A stretch of 64,000 nt of DNA from Leptodontidium sp. MPI-SDFR-AT-0119 (Eukaryota; Ascomycota; Leotiomycetes; Helotiales; Leptodontidiaceae). The notes below the pieces were generated by a model, which ran no database searches, had not been told where the DNA came from, and worked only from the letters and a program-made list of their open reading frames with translations. Position numbers and translations under genes: made by a program. Every line of letters starts with the position of its first letter. The stretch's first letter is position 1. The stretch lies in contig JAHLEZ010000045.1 of assembly GCA_020726505.1 (NCBI GenBank), forward strand, positions 269,404 through 333,403, given 5' to 3'. Positions 33,764 to 45,730 of the stretch are shown in pieces.

Positions 33764-34739
33764 ATGGCATCTCCAATCACTCCCACTCTCCGCCATCTCG
33801 TCGCCGTTCTCTCCTCTACTGCCTCTGTCAGCTTCGCCATGTCCGAGTACTGGACCTTCATTCCATTTCTTCGAGACGATATCCCTCCTCAGTCTCTTGT
33901 TGTTTTCTGGGATAGTTTTCTTTACCGTGAGTAGTTTACCATTACTGTAAACTACTAGACCTACTTGTTTGCTCTTGACTATAGTTTGCTTGTGGACGAG
34001 ACGTTTTCAAGTTTACAGTATGATGTTCGGAGCTCATACCTGGCAAGATCTTATGTCTGATCAGAGGCCTTCCATTTGTTTCTTTCCATTCCTTCTACTC
34101 TTTCCATCCATCGGCATGGCAAGGTGCTGTCGGCCTAGCTGCTCTAATACAGCTTGGAATGTCTCGCATAGCACCTGAATACCTCAAATTAACTCTCTCT
34201 ACTCACTAACAAGTCCCAGAAAAAATCCCTGGCTGGCTTGGCTTCGGCATGACAAGCGCCATCGCCGGCTACCTATCCCACCGATGCAGCGGCGGCCTTT
34301 CACGTCGCCTCTACGGCTGGGGAGTGATCTTCGCACTATCTCACTACGCATTCGGCTACATTGTACGTTCACCCCCCTCAAGATCCCTATATCTTCATCC
34401 CGATTTGGATCTCGCATACCTACCTGGTTTTTTTTTACGAGTTAAAGCTGACAAAAATAAGGAGGTCTCACAGGTCATCGAAAAGATCGCCCATGGTCCA
34501 GTTGAACAAGTGAAAGACATGCAGAGATACTGGCTGAAGATCCATACTGCTAGGACGCTTTGTAAGTCCGATTGGGTAGTGACCATTTCTACCTTTCCGG
34601 CGTCTCGCAATTTTACTCTCATGGAGGCTCTTGAGAGAAATGTAAGCGAGCAACTGCTGATTTTACAATCTTCGCAGGCTCCGACATTCCTGCTATGATA
34701 TGTTTCATCGCAGCGCTCTTGCATCTTGGTGCCATGTGA
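33764..34739 (+). CDS. Small multi-pass membrane protein, unknown function
   Basis: Not recognised with certainty; it resembles small fungal integral membrane proteins. Well supported parts: exon 1, 33764..33926 (MASPITPTLRHLVAVLSSTA onward, ending FWDSFLYR); an exon ending at 34362 that encodes VPEKIPGWLGFGMTSAIAGY and WGVIFALSHYAFGYI; exon 34474..34561 (VIEKIAHGPVEQVKDMQRYW); and a last exon 34678..34739 ending with a hydrophobic IPAMICFIAALLHLGAM. The middle is uncertain. The best fit has an exon starting at 34067 (RLPFVSFHSFYSF) and a donor at CAAG|GTGCTG near 34121, spliced to the acceptor at 34210 or so. Three or four hydrophobic segments are expected. Confidence 0.6.
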
Positions 34740-35045
34740 GGTGTGATTTTGGGTCAATATTGCAGTAATGATTTGTTTCACTGGCGTGGCTGACGTCGAG
34801 ATGGTGTTTTTAGACTTCAGGTTCGCAAAAGACATCCTGATGGATAGCGAGTCCATCGTCGTCTGGCCGGGACAGTTTCAAGTTTCATCTACATCACATT
34901 AAATTGCTCCTGGCAGTATTCTAAAGCTATGTATTTCAAATCCAGCTCACGACCTGCTTTCCGCCCCCAAAAACAAAACAAAGAATCAGCAAAACGCGCG
35001 AATTCACTCCGGGTATACCTCCCATCTTATCCCATCACCACCCTC

Positions 35046-36491
35046 CTACTCATCCAACATCCAATACCCCCCAACCTCCTCAAAAACCTCTTCAAACCCC
35101 TCCAACACCTCCCCAATCGGCCTCGCCGGCACATCATACAAATCCATACACATCCAAACCGGCAATGTCCCATTCCTCCTCTCCTCCGGCAAATACTCAC
35201 CCCTGTCCCACCTCATCCCACACTTCACTACCTCCACATGCCTTTCATCTGCACTTGCTCTCTTATACGCCTGATACACCCCACCCCTAACCTCCCTCTG
35301 CCACCTCACAACCTCATTAGGGATCTGCTTCAGCAATCCCCCATGCAAAAACGCAATCCTACCATCAGGATGATGCTGCGCAAACGTATGTCCACAATAC
35401 GACCCCTCCGTCAGCGTCCCCACGCTCGTAAGCCACTTCGCAGGCTTCCCATACCGCGTCTTAAGGGCATGCCACGCAAAGCGGAACATATCCTTATCAC
35501 CCAATAAAAACCTATTATAATACGCGGCGTTCTCGTTGTTGAGCCAGGCCGCGAGTTGGAGGTGGTAGAAGAACCGCCGCTTATCGACGAGGAGCTGGCC
35601 TGATTCTTGCTCGTACTCATCCATGATACAGATTGTATTTGTGATAGCCCAGATCGGGTTATTAGGCCGTGTGCGCGCTATATCAGGCCAGAAGAGCGTG
35701 CCGAATTCGCGGTACGTGTCGGACTCAAACAGTGATTCTGGATCGATCGCTGGGATGTTATCGGAGTCCAAAAGCAGCACTTCAGCGAACCGGGAGTTCA
35801 AGACGGCAGCGGTTTTGAACTGGAAGTTTGCGAGGAAGTAGTTGAAGCCCGTGGGGATGATGTTGGTGGATGAAGAGAGGTCATTGAAATAGAGGTTTGG
35901 GAAGAGCTTGAGCATTTCGGTCTGGGTTGAGGCGGGCACTTCGTCGCCGTAGAAATGGATTTCTACTGGGAGGGAGGAGTTGAGTCTTTTTAGGGCGCGG
36001 AGGAGAACGTTTACGCGCTTCATTGTGCGCTCGTTGCCTGCTACCACGGCGATCCCGCGGCCAGAGAACCGTGAGCTGTATCGCGAGTAGGGAATTAGGT
36101 TGTTGGTGATGAATGATTGCCATTCGCTTCTGTGGCTGGACAGTTCGCTCTCGTTGCGCTCGCGGATAACCCAGTCGGCGTCGCCGCCGTACATGAAATT
36201 CACGCCTTGCTCGTCTTTCCATGTACATCCTGCTTTGGCTTCCGCGAGTGATATACTCGGTAGTGAAGTTACGGCTTTGAAATGGGGAAGATATGCGTCA
36301 GCGTTTGGTAGAGTATGTACATTTTCTACCAGGCCTGCAAGCGATGAGGTGGGTGGCGAAAGGTTAGATATAAAAGGTACTTTGACATAGTCCTCGAATT
36401 CATCGTGTAAGGATAAGAAAAGGAAATATACAATGACAGCAACGAAGAAAGCAGCCGCTAATAATTTCGGTCGTTGAAATAAGCTGGACAT
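35046..36491 (-). CDS. Type II membrane mannosyltransferase, MNN2-like family
   Basis: A Golgi glycosyltransferase of the putative alpha-mannosyltransferase family (Pfam Mannosyl_trans3; yeast Mnn1/Mnn2/Mnn5 relatives). Intronless, 481 residues from the Met at 36491. This start puts a membrane anchor (KLLAAAFFVAVIVYFLFLSL, residues 9-28) near the N-terminus in the usual type II layout; the frame is open to 36740 but the extra 83 residues are unlike a lumenal or cytoplasmic domain. The catalytic DxD motif is LLLDSDNIP (residues 242-244). Other family landmarks are RGIAVVAGNERTMKRVNVLL, WPDIARTRPNNPIWAI and FLLGDKDMFRFAWHAL. Acts in mannan or O-glycan elongation; acceptor unknown. Confidence 0.87.
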   Translation of the reverse strand: MSSLFQRPKLLAAAFFVAVIVYFLFLSLHDEFEDYVKVPFISNLSPPTSSLAGLVENVHTLPNADAYLPHFKAVTSLPSISLAEAKAGCTWKDEQGVNFMYGGDADWVIRERNESELSSHRSEWQSFITNNLIPYSRYSSRFSGRGIAVVAGNERTMKRVNVLLRALKRLNSSLPVEIHFYGDEVPASTQTEMLKLFPNLYFNDLSSSTNIIPTGFNYFLANFQFKTAAVLNSRFAEVLLLDSDNIPAIDPESLFESDTYREFGTLFWPDIARTRPNNPIWAITNTICIMDEYEQESGQLLVDKRRFFYHLQLAAWLNNENAAYYNRFLLGDKDMFRFAWHALKTRYGKPAKWLTSVGTLTEGSYCGHTFAQHHPDGRIAFLHGGLLKQIPNEVVRWQREVRGGVYQAYKRASADERHVEVVKCGMRWDRGEYLPEERRNGTLPVWMCMDLYDVPARPIGEVLEGFEEVFEEVGGYWMLDE

Positions 36492-36877
36492 TGCCTTGAC
36501 CGAACGCCTGGAGCGAGCTTGTGTGGAAGGGCAAGACGAACCGGTCGCAAGATTGGAAGAAACATTAACATTTTGAACATGAGGAAAGGGTTGGAACGAG
36601 AAGTTGAAGGAAGGTAAGATACGCGGTCGGCCCTTGACCTTCGGATGAAACATTTGCAAAACCGTAGTTGAAACAAAACACTTTGGCCCCAGTGATTTGT
36701 TGACAGTCGCACCATTTACCCCTGGCACGTGATTCTCCATGCGAGATCATTCGTGGAACCGTCTGAGTGTGAAGCATCGCAACCTGGAACCGGGCAATGA
36801 AGAAGAAATTAAATATATCGTCAGCCATACAAGTCATGTACAATTGGCATCGGCCTGGACATCATTAGCTCCAGCAA

Positions 36878-38423
36878 TTACCAATCTTTGATTCCCTCCT
36901 CCGCCAATGCATGAGGTTCCCCGTTTGCAGCAGCCTTCACATTACTGATCTCCCATTCGAATTCCTTCAACGCCCGAATCTCACTCCCCACAAACAGACC
37001 TCCAATCAGTCCATCAATAACTCCTGCGCCCAGACCTAAAGTGCTGAGAAGCATTAGGATGAAAGCCACGAAATTCCGAGGACTCCACCAGACCGCGATG
37101 AAGCAACCGATGCTGACGATAACCGAACCGACGAAGTGGCCCAGTCGCAAACGACGTTGTCGCTTCTCTCGGGCACGGTATGTATGGATCATGGCCAAGA
37201 TCTCATCGTATGTAGAGATGGGCAAGAATGGCGCTGGTGTATCTTTGAATTGAGCTTCGTATTTTCGGAATTCGCTGTTCGACGGAGATTTCAGGTATGC
37301 ACCATTGTTGACCGCTGTATCGTTCTCCTCAATAGACGAATTATCTTTGTCATCCACAGATTTCGAATGAACCAGAGTCGCCTCAACGGAGAAGTGATCG
37401 CTGAGCGAACATTGCAACTCGGGATGCCTTGCAATCATGCCTATTTTCACCATCTTCACCACCCAGCCTCCTTGTTCTGGATTCGAGGGATTGAAGCCTG
37501 TGCTGGCAAATATGTAATCCAGTCTCTTTGCCCTGGGATCTACCCTATCTCCTGGAACTTCAATCGGAGGCTTATTCGGACCCAGAAGCTTCTGTTGGCC
37601 TTTATTCCATCTCCAGGTATTCAGAACACTATCACACGTGGCACCATTCTCGAGAGTGTTGATATCAGCTGTAGGAATTGGTCTTCGTCGTGCCTTCTCC
37701 ACCTCATCGATCGCAGCGCCTATCGACGAGTCGGGATGCAGGATACGCCAAACATCGCGGACTGGAGAGTGTGTGCTGATCAAGCGGTGGGCCAGAGACA
37801 GAGGTATCATGTTGAAGTCTCCGAGGCCAAGAACCAGATGTCCCTTCTCAGCTGCACCACGCATCAGCTTTGCAATCTCCCAAGCTTGGGCGGTTCGATG
37901 GCATATGTAGGAATCGTTGGGTTCTCGTTCGTATGGTGCATGAAGCTGGGAGGGTCAGTGGAGGCTTTCACGGAGGTTGGCTGGCACCCACATGTGTTGT
38001 GAAGACTTCCATTACATCCTTCAATCCCGGCCCAAATCGTATGCGAGCACAGGCAACTCCCTTCCCAACATACCAATCACCCCTGAAGAAAGCCGTAGGT
38101 CTGCCATTGAGTGGATATCGAAACATCGAGCTCTCTTCTATCGGCCATTTCGACAGTATAGCCAGTCCTCCGCCAAATATCCCACTGTGGTAGAACTTTC
38201 CGTATGGTAGAATATGCTTGGTATTCTGCCGAATGCTTTGATAGTCCTCCTGGGTCCAGCATTCCTGTAGTCCAACAATATGTGGTACAGGATCTGCAGC
38301 TGCAATGCGTTTCCCGATCTCAGTAAGACGCTCGTTTCGGAACTTCGAGATAAATTTCAATCCCCAGCAGTTGAGGGTGATCACATTGATCTCGCTTGGC
38401 ATTGGTGAATCCATGATTGACAT
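36878..38423 (-). CDS. ISC1: Inositol phosphosphingolipid phospholipase C, neutral sphingomyelinase family
   Basis: Cleaves complex inositol sphingolipids to ceramide. Two exons (37992..38423 and 36878..37945) around a 46-bp GTGGGT...CCAG intron, 499 residues. The Mg-dependent endonuclease/exonuclease/phosphatase fold is clear: INVITLNCWGLKFIS at the start, the metal-binding Glu in VGLQECW, FTTH-LHAPYE across the splice, the catalytic GLGDFNMIPLSLAHRL, RLDYIFAS and the final SDHFSVEATL. Two hydrophobic segments near the C-terminus (HFVGSVIVSIGCFIAVWW and FVAFILMLLSTLGLGAGVID) anchor it, as in yeast Isc1. It lies in tandem behind the mannosyltransferase start and shares a divergent upstream region with the WD40 gene. 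Confidence 0.93.
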
Positions 38424-38843
38424 TTATTCGTGATTCCAGAACCTTTCAATAGAGGCGGGGGGAGGATTTTGAATTGAGAGTTTGGGACTGTCGTAAAAAG
38501 AGTGAAAATAGAGATGAGAGAGGGAAAGGAGAACCCGGTTGTATATCTGGCGTTATTTTGCAGCCATTGTCGCCAGAAGATCTCGATACATTCATGCAAA
38601 GAAGGTTCTAAGGTGCTTCTACGACGAGCGGAGTGTTTGAGGTGGTCAGATTCGTCCTATTCCCCGCGTAGGATGACGTCCCTTGAATTTGGGAGAAGCA
38701 GGGGCCGTAACGCTAATATTTTAGCGTGGACCTTAAATAAATAAAGTTACACGCGCGGCTAATGGATCGCGTTGCTTCGAAAGACAGGAATGCCATTTTG
38801 TCGCAAACATCACAACTTCTCCAAAATCTTACGAGCTACCTCA
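38424..38843. promoter_or_regulatory. Divergent promoter region of ISC1 and SWD3
   Basis: The start codons are 420 bp apart and point away from each other. The segment contains a short AAATAAATAAA tract near 38736. No specific binding site was assigned. Confidence 0.4.
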
Positions 38844-40264
38844 ATGTCCGATTTCGATTCTGCAGCCAGTACTCCAGCTCCAGCAGGGAGTCGGCCAGTC
38901 AAGAGACGTCGCGTTTATGGCGACAATGACGATTACAGCTCCCCCGACGAGCTTGGAGACCACAAGCCACATCGACCCTCGAGACTCAGTACACGGCGCG
39001 ACTCAGCAGCACGTAGGAGAGCGCACTCCTCAGACGGCAGCGTAGATGAGCTTAATCACAGCTATCATTCACGGAATAGAAGCAGATCAAGCAGTGTAGA
39101 CACATCACATTCCTCCATCGATGCACCAACGCCGTACCGACCTCTCAAGCTCAACTACAAGACCAAATTTATTTTGAAAGGGCATCGGAAAGGCGTTTCG
39201 CAAGTTCGGTTCTCCCCTGATGGACGATGGATTGCAAGCTGTTCTGCGGACGGTACAATCAAGATTTGGGATGCTGTGACTGGGAAGCATATGAGGACGA
39301 TGGAGGGTCATCTGGCAGGAGTGTCAACAATCGCTTGGAGCCCCGATTCGAATACGATAGCTTCTGGTTCCGACGACAAGGCAATTAGGTTATGGCACAG
39401 GGCGACAGGCAAACCCTTTGCGGTACCTCTGCTTGGGCATCACAATTACGTTTACTCGTTGGCATTTTCCCCCAAAGGCAATATGCTGGTTAGTGGAAGT
39501 TATGATGAGGCAGTGGTACTGTGGGATCTACGAGCAAGAAGGGTCATGAAAACTTTACCGGCACATTCCGATCCAGTTGGAGGAGTAGATTTCATTCGAG
39601 ATGGCACATTGGTCTGCAGTTGTTCTACGGATGGGCTTATGTACGTTGCATCAACCCAACAGTTGAAAGGTGCTAACAATTCTGTAGTCGAGTCTGGGAT
39701 ACAGCGACCGGCCAATGCCTTCGAACGCTTGTCCATGAAGATAACCCTCAAGTTACCACAGTTCGCTTCAGTCCAAATGGTCGATACATACTCGCTTTCA
39801 CACTGGACTCCTGTGTGCGGCTCTGGGATTACGTTTCCGGCACTTGCAAGAAGACATACCAAGGCCACGTGAACACAAAATACTCATTAGGCGGTGCATT
39901 TGGCATCAGTAACACTGAAGGATTCATTGTATCTGGCAGCGAGGACGGCAACTTAGTTTTCTGGGATGTGAAAACCAAGGATGTTGTCCAAAAAGTTAGT
40001 GGACATGAAGGTGTCGTGTGCTGGGTAGATACATCTCCACAGCCAAATGGGCCAGTCGTTAGCGGAGGGCTCGATGGGACCGTGCGGATCTGGGTAGATG
40101 TGAACGAAGACGACGAGGAGATTGGAGGAGTCAATGGACTGAAGCTGGAGCCTGAGGATGGTTCGGAAAATGTCAAGATGGAAAATGGCGCAGGATTTGA
40201 TGATACCCCGAGAGACGATGCAAGCGATGACGGAAGGAGTCCAAGTCGCATGGAGGAGGATTAG
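38844..40264 (+). CDS. SWD3: WD40 protein, COMPASS subunit Swd3/WDR5
   Basis: Beta-propeller core of the H3K4 methyltransferase complex. Two exons (38844..39640 and 39688..40264) around a 47-bp intron give 457 residues. The propeller begins with [20 protein letters not shown], the WDR5 hallmark, and seven repeats can be counted by their ends: IKIWD, IRLWH, VVLWD, IRVWD, VRLWD, LVFWD and VRIWV. An unusual Ser/Arg-rich N-terminus of about 105 residues with KRRR and an acidic tail after the last blade extend it beyond yeast Swd3. I start at 38844 (MSDFDSAAS); an upstream in-frame Met at 38787 or earlier is less likely. Within the family, WDR5/Swd3 fits better than other WD40 proteins. Confidence 0.88.
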
Positions 40265-41326
40265 CTATGCAAGTAGGAAAGCAAAGATTCCCCAGTGCCT
40301 TGTTTTCACGATATGTCGACGAACTTTCATCCACTATGCTCTACGATGGACACAAGACGATTATGAATTGTCGTTTCATCGCTTTAGAATTGGTAGAAGG
40401 CACCACCAAGGCTTTGAAATGACGACTGTGCTGACGAATTCAAGGGAAGCACCAAACATTGCCTGCATCTTTTCACAAGCTCCTCTCACTAACTCGATCT
40501 CGGCATGCAACACTGAGGAATCCCTTTTCTCTCCTTAATCTTTTCTGCTTCTGCTGCTGCGCTTGTACTTATCGGTGATATTTTATGACCCAATGTTGGG
40601 ATTACTCAACAGGCATGGCGACAGTCATGTTGCATCAACCCCAAAAGATTGTCAACCGGTCTGTATGACTACCGCTGACCACGGGCTCGGCATTGAGTAT
40701 GCGGTCACCAAGTTGATAGGACACCTTATTCGTGGGAAGAGGCTCGCTTCGCCATTGTTGACTAATCCCGCTGGCGGGCATCGGGCGGCCGCCAGCGGAT
40801 AACTCCCACCAGACATCCACCCCGAGCGCCACCGCATATGTCGTTACTCGAGTAGCCCAAAAGTCCTCCTTCTGATTACTTTTCTGTGTACAGGGAATAA
40901 TTTTCAATGATACTCGCTTTTTCCGTGGGACTCATCCTACTGGGGTTCAGTCCCGAGTACAATCGCTGCTTAGTGATGGATAATGCCCTGCAATGCTGGG
41001 TACATCAGTATTCGAATTGAGGTTAGCTGAAAGCGTCACTATTTTGTCTCTTCATGCTTTTCTTGACGTGGCCACAATGGCATTGCAATCTGTTGTTTCG
41101 ATGAAGTAAGCCAGTTGCTTTCAAATCTACCCTTTGCTTAGGAATTGCTTCAAAGTATGAGAGCGGAAGGAAATCGTAACGAGGTATAAGTAAGGTAGCA
41201 GTTCGAGTGCTGGGTATTCTCTCTCCAGTTCATTTACCTTCAGCAGCTCTTACATACATACATCTCCAACATTCCCTCTTCGATACACTAAACAGACTCT
41301 TTGTCTTCAAACTCCAATCAGTCCAA
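40265..41326. other. Intergenic region, no gene seen
   Basis: One kilobase between SWD3 and the dehydrogenase. Short frames on both strands carry no motif. A TATA-like sequence or start site for the dehydrogenase should be near 41180-41230 (GGTATAAGTAAGG). Confidence 0.4.
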
Positions 41327-42130
41327 ATGGCTCCCACAACTAACGTCCTTATTACTGGTCCCAACCGAGGTAAACAGCTGTCTTCATTCCCAAATGCAAC
41401 CCACCTCTAACTTGACACCAACACAGGAATTGGCAATGGCCTCCTAACAGCCTACCTCTCCCGGCCCAACCATACCATCATAGCTGGCGTCCGCAATCCC
41501 TCCACCAGTGAACATCTCAAAGCGATCCCAAAAGCCGCCAACACCACCCTCATCATCGTCAAGATTGACAACGAAGATGACTCTACCGCCGCCGCCGCCA
41601 TCTCTGAGCTCAAAACAACCCACAACATCGCCGCCATCGATCTAGTCATCGCCAATGCTGGAATCTTAGATTATTTCGGCCGTGTGGCTGGCACACCCCC
41701 GGTGCAAATGACCCGCCATTTCCAAGTCAACACCATCGCTTCCTTAGTTCTCTTCGAAGCTGTCTTTCCTCTCTTGGAAGCAGCCACTGCTCCCGCAAAA
41801 TTCGTCCAGATTTCCTCCGCTGTGGGAAGTATGACAATAATGCCACACATCGCGTTTGACTGCACCCCTTACGGTGCCTCGAAGGCGGCGTCGACTTACC
41901 TTGTCCGTAAGATCCACCTTGAGAATCCAGGGTTGATTGCCTTCCCGGTTCATCCTGGGTGGGTGCAGACTGAGATGGGGAATGCGGGAGCTGAGGCGGC
42001 GGGTACTGAGAAGGCAGATATCACTTTGGAGCAAAGTGTTACTGGCTTGATGAGTGTCATTGATAAGGCTACGAAGGAGGAGACTTCGGGGAATTTGATG
42101 AACTATGATGGCAAGGTGCTCCCTTGGTAG
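41327..42130 (+). CDS. Short-chain dehydrogenase/reductase, classical type
   Basis: NAD(P)-dependent oxidoreductase of the fungal toxin-ketoreductase-like group of SDRs (similar to many annotated as norsolorinic acid ketoreductase; no real substrate can be inferred). Two exons (41327..41369 and 41427..42130) over a 57-bp intron, 248 residues. Cofactor loop TGPNRGIG at residues 10-17, with Pro where Ala is usual; NAG at 91-93; catalytic Ser in ISSAVGS (145-146); and YGASK with Tyr163 and Lys167. The end HPGWVQTEMGNAGAEAAG is typical. The intron sits within the cofactor loop, between RG and IG. No biosynthetic genes surround it, so it does not look like part of a cluster. Confidence 0.9.
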
Positions 42131-42741
42131 GGGACTTTAGAGGAAAAGTGGGACTGGGCGAGTAGAAGATCTTTGTGGAGGCTGGGTCCTGTTCCTGTCG
42201 CGTATGATTTGTGTTTCATTATAAGCTTTGTTCAAGTTCGATTTCGATTTTGGTTTTTCCCTCCTCGTTTGATCCGTGCAAGTGATCGAATTCTTCATTG
42301 CCATGCCTTCAACATACTTGTTGCTCCCGTTACATGTGTAACCAAGGACGTAGCCAAGTGACTTCTTATCCGCACCGCTCTACAGATTATTATTACAAGC
42401 CTAATACAACTCTGCATTCCAAGCCATGTTTAATTTGAACGCTTAATTGTTGCTTCTGATGGAATTTGAATTGCCCCTAGGCAAGTTATGTCCGTGAACA
42501 TTCTTTTTAGCCTAGGTTACACACTGTTTTCAATCATGCTGCTTTTGGAGCAACTACTGTAGCATTTTGAGCTCACCAAGGACGAGTGTGTAAACATTGG
42601 TCTACCTTCTTGTTTCTTTGTAGCACTCCAAGATAGTGATTGACAAAGATGGGGTTTCATTGTTATACAATTTCCTATTCTGCCTGGCTCAGCAACGGCC
42701 TTTGCGATTCAGCTCTCTTTGTTCCAGAAAACGAAATATGG
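42131..42741. other. Intergenic region, no gene seen
   Basis: Six hundred bases with the dehydrogenase 3' UTR. No supported frame, repeat or RNA gene. Confidence 0.4.
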
Positions 42742-43267
42742 CTAGTTTACCGGAGGAGGCGAGCCTGAATCATTGTAATCCATAGCATTCTTCAAAGCAT
42801 AGAGACTTCTTCTGGTCACATCATCTGCATAGTAAGGTCGATTGCAGCATCCCTTCCGCGTTGCCCCAAATAGCATTTGCTCGGCAATTTCCGGCACAGT
42901 AAGTGTGCCTTGGCCAGAGATTTCGGATTGGGGATAGAGCTCACGGAGAACGGCTTGCTCCTCGATGCTTAGTGGGTTATTGTGGCTGTGGTACCAATGG
43001 GGCGCTTTGGTGGAAGGTTCCCAGAAAAGTCTTCTGAATATTCCTGCGCACATGTCGGGATGCAGAACTGTGTGGGGGGGAGGGGGGCTTGTTTTGTGGT
43101 GCAAAGTTTAATTGGAAGCCTGTGACTTTAGACCAAGGGATAGATCTCTGTGATTGAATCCAGTGATGATAGAATATCCACTCATGCTCAGACGGTGAAG
43201 TCAATGAATCATAACGAGCGGGATTTGATTCACTACCAGGTACTCTTGTTATATGCCTAGTAAACAA
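42742..43267 (-). CDS. Possible small gene of unknown function, frame interrupted
   Basis: Two overlapping frames on the minus strand (42977..43267 and 42742..43104) each look protein-like over the part the other lacks. The upstream one reads SPSEHEWIFYHHWIQSQRS. The downstream one reads SIEEQAVLRELYPQSEISGQ and PYYADDVTRRSLYALKNAMD. They would join if the frame shifted inside a purine run (seven G, A, six G on the plus strand, 43074..43087). No GT-AG intron fits. Not recognised; it may be a gene fragment, or a gene with a homopolymer error. Confidence 0.35.
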
Positions 43268-43508
43268 AGTAAAACAGGTTTCATATTAAGCGAGACAATT
43301 GTTTACTCAAAACAGGAAGTAGTGTTTTACAATATTCAAAAGTGAACAATGATCAGTCGGCGTATCTTTTAATTATTGCCTTTTGTATTATAATGCTGAG
43401 TGGGGTGAATGATGGGCGTAGGCGGTAAAAAGAGAGGTGCGGTTACGACGTCGACATGAATAGCTACGGCCTTCCAACTATTTACACGGCCTCAACAGAC
43501 TTGAATAT

Positions 43509-43817
43509 TTGCGATCACGTCAGTTGGAAGCCACCGTTGGACTCCAAAATCTTAGCCAATCTGTTGGGAACATGGCCGAATTCGACTTCAGAGACTGCGG
43601 AACGGTCATGTTGAACGAGCAAGATATCTATCATGCAACCCGTTTCAGGACAACAGGGTGGGACTTCACTCGCAACGAGGGATTTGTATCTTTTAAGGGC
43701 AACGAGACGCACATGGAAACGGTAAATGGGCTTCAAAAGGTCTTGATCGACGCAAAACTTGCGCCAAACGTTGCTGCTCTTAAAGTCATTCTGAAGCGCT
43801 ATAAGGCTATTAACTAG
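43509..43817 (+). CDS. Possible small protein, unknown
   Basis: A 102-codon frame, or 81 codons from an internal ATG at 43572 in good context (AACATGGCC). It is not the shadow of another gene. The product is mixed alpha-like, soluble, with TVMLNEQDIYHATRFR and ending VAALKVILKRYKAIN. No family recognised and no intron evidence. Could equally be a chance frame. Confidence 0.3.
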   Translation: MRSRQLEATVGLQNLSQSVGNMAEFDFRDCGTVMLNEQDIYHATRFRTTGWDFTRNEGFVSFKGNETHMETVNGLQKVLIDAKLAPNVAALKVILKRYKAIN

Positions 43818-44037
43818 GGTAAGTTATCGTGCATTTCGAGGAACCAATAGTAACATAGTCTTACAGGGAATCTCTTGGATGATTGTGATAGTGTTAGAAC
43901 CTGTCAGATGAAAGTAGCTCATAGGGTCTCTATCACACTCCTTTGGGGCCTACGCCCGCCCACATAACTACCCTTTACCGTTTCCTACATTAGCTAGAAC
44001 TCTCCTACAATAGAGGAACAAACAGCTTTGACCTCAA

Positions 44038-45072
44038 TTAATTTGTCCCTTCCGACCCGTATGACTCGTCAGCCAACTTAAACTCATCTTTGAGAAACAC
44101 ATCGAGGTAGGTAGTATCCTTCACAGGGCTCATCGTCCCATTTTCCCAGCGGAAACCATATCGGAGTAGAACCCCAAGGGTTCTAACTTCATTAACAGCA
44201 TAGCGACATTCATCCGAGATTGTGCATTCGATTTCTCTCAACAAAGTCTTCCAAAATAGCTTTCGCAATCGGGAAGGATTACATCCAAAGTGTGAATAGG
44301 AAGGATCGCTCCCAAAGTATGACCAGCCATTAGGGCCGCTGCAACCAAGCACACTCTCTAGTCCCCATAGAGCCATGCCGAATGGTTCGATAGTAGCATC
44401 TGCCCAGTCAACCACACCAGTGATATGGCCGGTATGAGGATCAACGAGGATGTTCATAGCCGAGAGATCTTGGTGAGTCAAAACCCAAGGCACTAGACCT
44501 ATTAGCAGGCCCATATTTTCCTGTGCGTTTTCGAGGATTTTCGTGAATCGAGGAGGTAAGGAGGTTGACAACTGCTTGAGTTTAGTAGTGTAGAGAAGGA
44601 TTTTGTCTTTGGCTGGAGGTTGGGGGCTTTTCCATGACGCTGCATAGAACCTGTAGTATTATATTAGCTAACAGCATAAATTGATATAATAATGTGCGAA
44701 GACCTACTTGGCGAAGTCTGTGACCGTGATATCTAGCTTAGCTGTAGTGATAGTGCTAGCTGTGAACAAATACCCAATACCCGCAATGATTTCCATGACC
44801 CAGACAGACACCGAAGAGTTGGGCATTAAGCCGTGATATGTAGTGGCCGGAGCAAGATGGCCGTGGACTTGTTTAGCAAGCTTGGTCGTTGAACTATCGA
44901 GGGGTGACGCTTTCGATCGAAATTGAATGATAAGCCCCGAGTTTGACCGCAGTGTATAGCTATGAAAGCCCTGCCAGGGCATCGGTGTCACGGAGCTCTT
45001 TACCAGGTTCTGGGCGTACATATCGCAGTCGTCTTGGGTGACCTCATTCTGCGTCTCAAATAGATCTGACAT
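44038..45072 (-). CDS. Aminoglycoside phosphotransferase-like kinase domain protein
   Basis: Member of the APH/ChoK-type kinase fold, very common and mostly uncharacterised in filamentous fungi. Two exons (44708..45072 and 44038..44650) around a 57-bp GTAGGT...ACAG intron give 325 residues. The catalytic loop is LTHQDLSAMNILVD, with the Asp of HxDL, and the metal-binding loop is ITGVVDWADATIEPFG (Asp of VDW). The N-terminal lobe has SGLIIQFRS, the usual place of the ATP-anchoring region, but a clear lysine motif is not visible. The C-terminus is helical. A role in drug resistance should not be assumed from the family name. Confidence 0.82.
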
Positions 45073-45730
45073 TGGTTTGGCCGAGGGGGCCGGCAGATGA
45101 AGAGATCCACGTTGTTATTAGGTTCGTTCAGTTCACAGCCTGTCGTTTAACTCCCTGCTAGCGCGGGAAATGTCTCAGCGGACGAAGGGATAAGAACGGT
45201 ATGCCGATGCAGTCAAGTGAGGGGGTGATAAGGGTATGCCAGGGTCTGCGGGGGACTTGTTTCAGTGGCTTGAAGGTGCGGTTAAGACCTCAGCATTTGA
45301 AGGATATCCCTTTAGTGTTGGGGAGGGGTTGAGGATACTGAAGGGTAGTGTGGCCAAGGGGAGAATTTTTGTTTATAGGAGTGAGATGAGGGCCTAAGGA
45401 TTTGATGATGACTTTTCCGATCAGAAATCTACATACATTCTATGTTACACATTTATCGAGTCCGACCAGTCTGATTCGATTCTATTTGACTACAAACCTT
45501 GGTGTCAAACAATGTAACTCCTAGCATAGCCAATAATGCTACCATTTTGAATGCCAAACTAAATGTCGATCATAATAAACCGATGATCATACCAATTACA
45601 TATTGTAGTAGCTGAGAGGATTATCAAATCAGGTTGAGGCCCCCTGTTGTTCTTGTTTTTGCCTCGCTTTGCCACTGTAACCATCACAGGAGCTAGGCAC
45701 ACAGCTCTGCATATCCCTCGCCATATTTCA
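45073..45730. other. Intergenic region, no gene seen
   Basis: Upstream flank of the phosphotransferase and 3' flank of the next gene. The first 300 bases are G-rich; the rest is AT-rich. No supported gene. Confidence 0.4.

Noticed and set aside
34067..34207. Reading GAVGLAALIQLGMSRIAPEYL as an exon of the small membrane protein
   Set aside because: It looks coding, but it ends at a TAA with no usable GT donor after it; splicing at CAAG|GTGCTG fits phase better. Left open.
34929..35507. Proline-rich plus-strand frame of 192 codons
   Set aside because: Antisense shadow of the mannosyltransferase; its composition follows from codon bias of the real gene.
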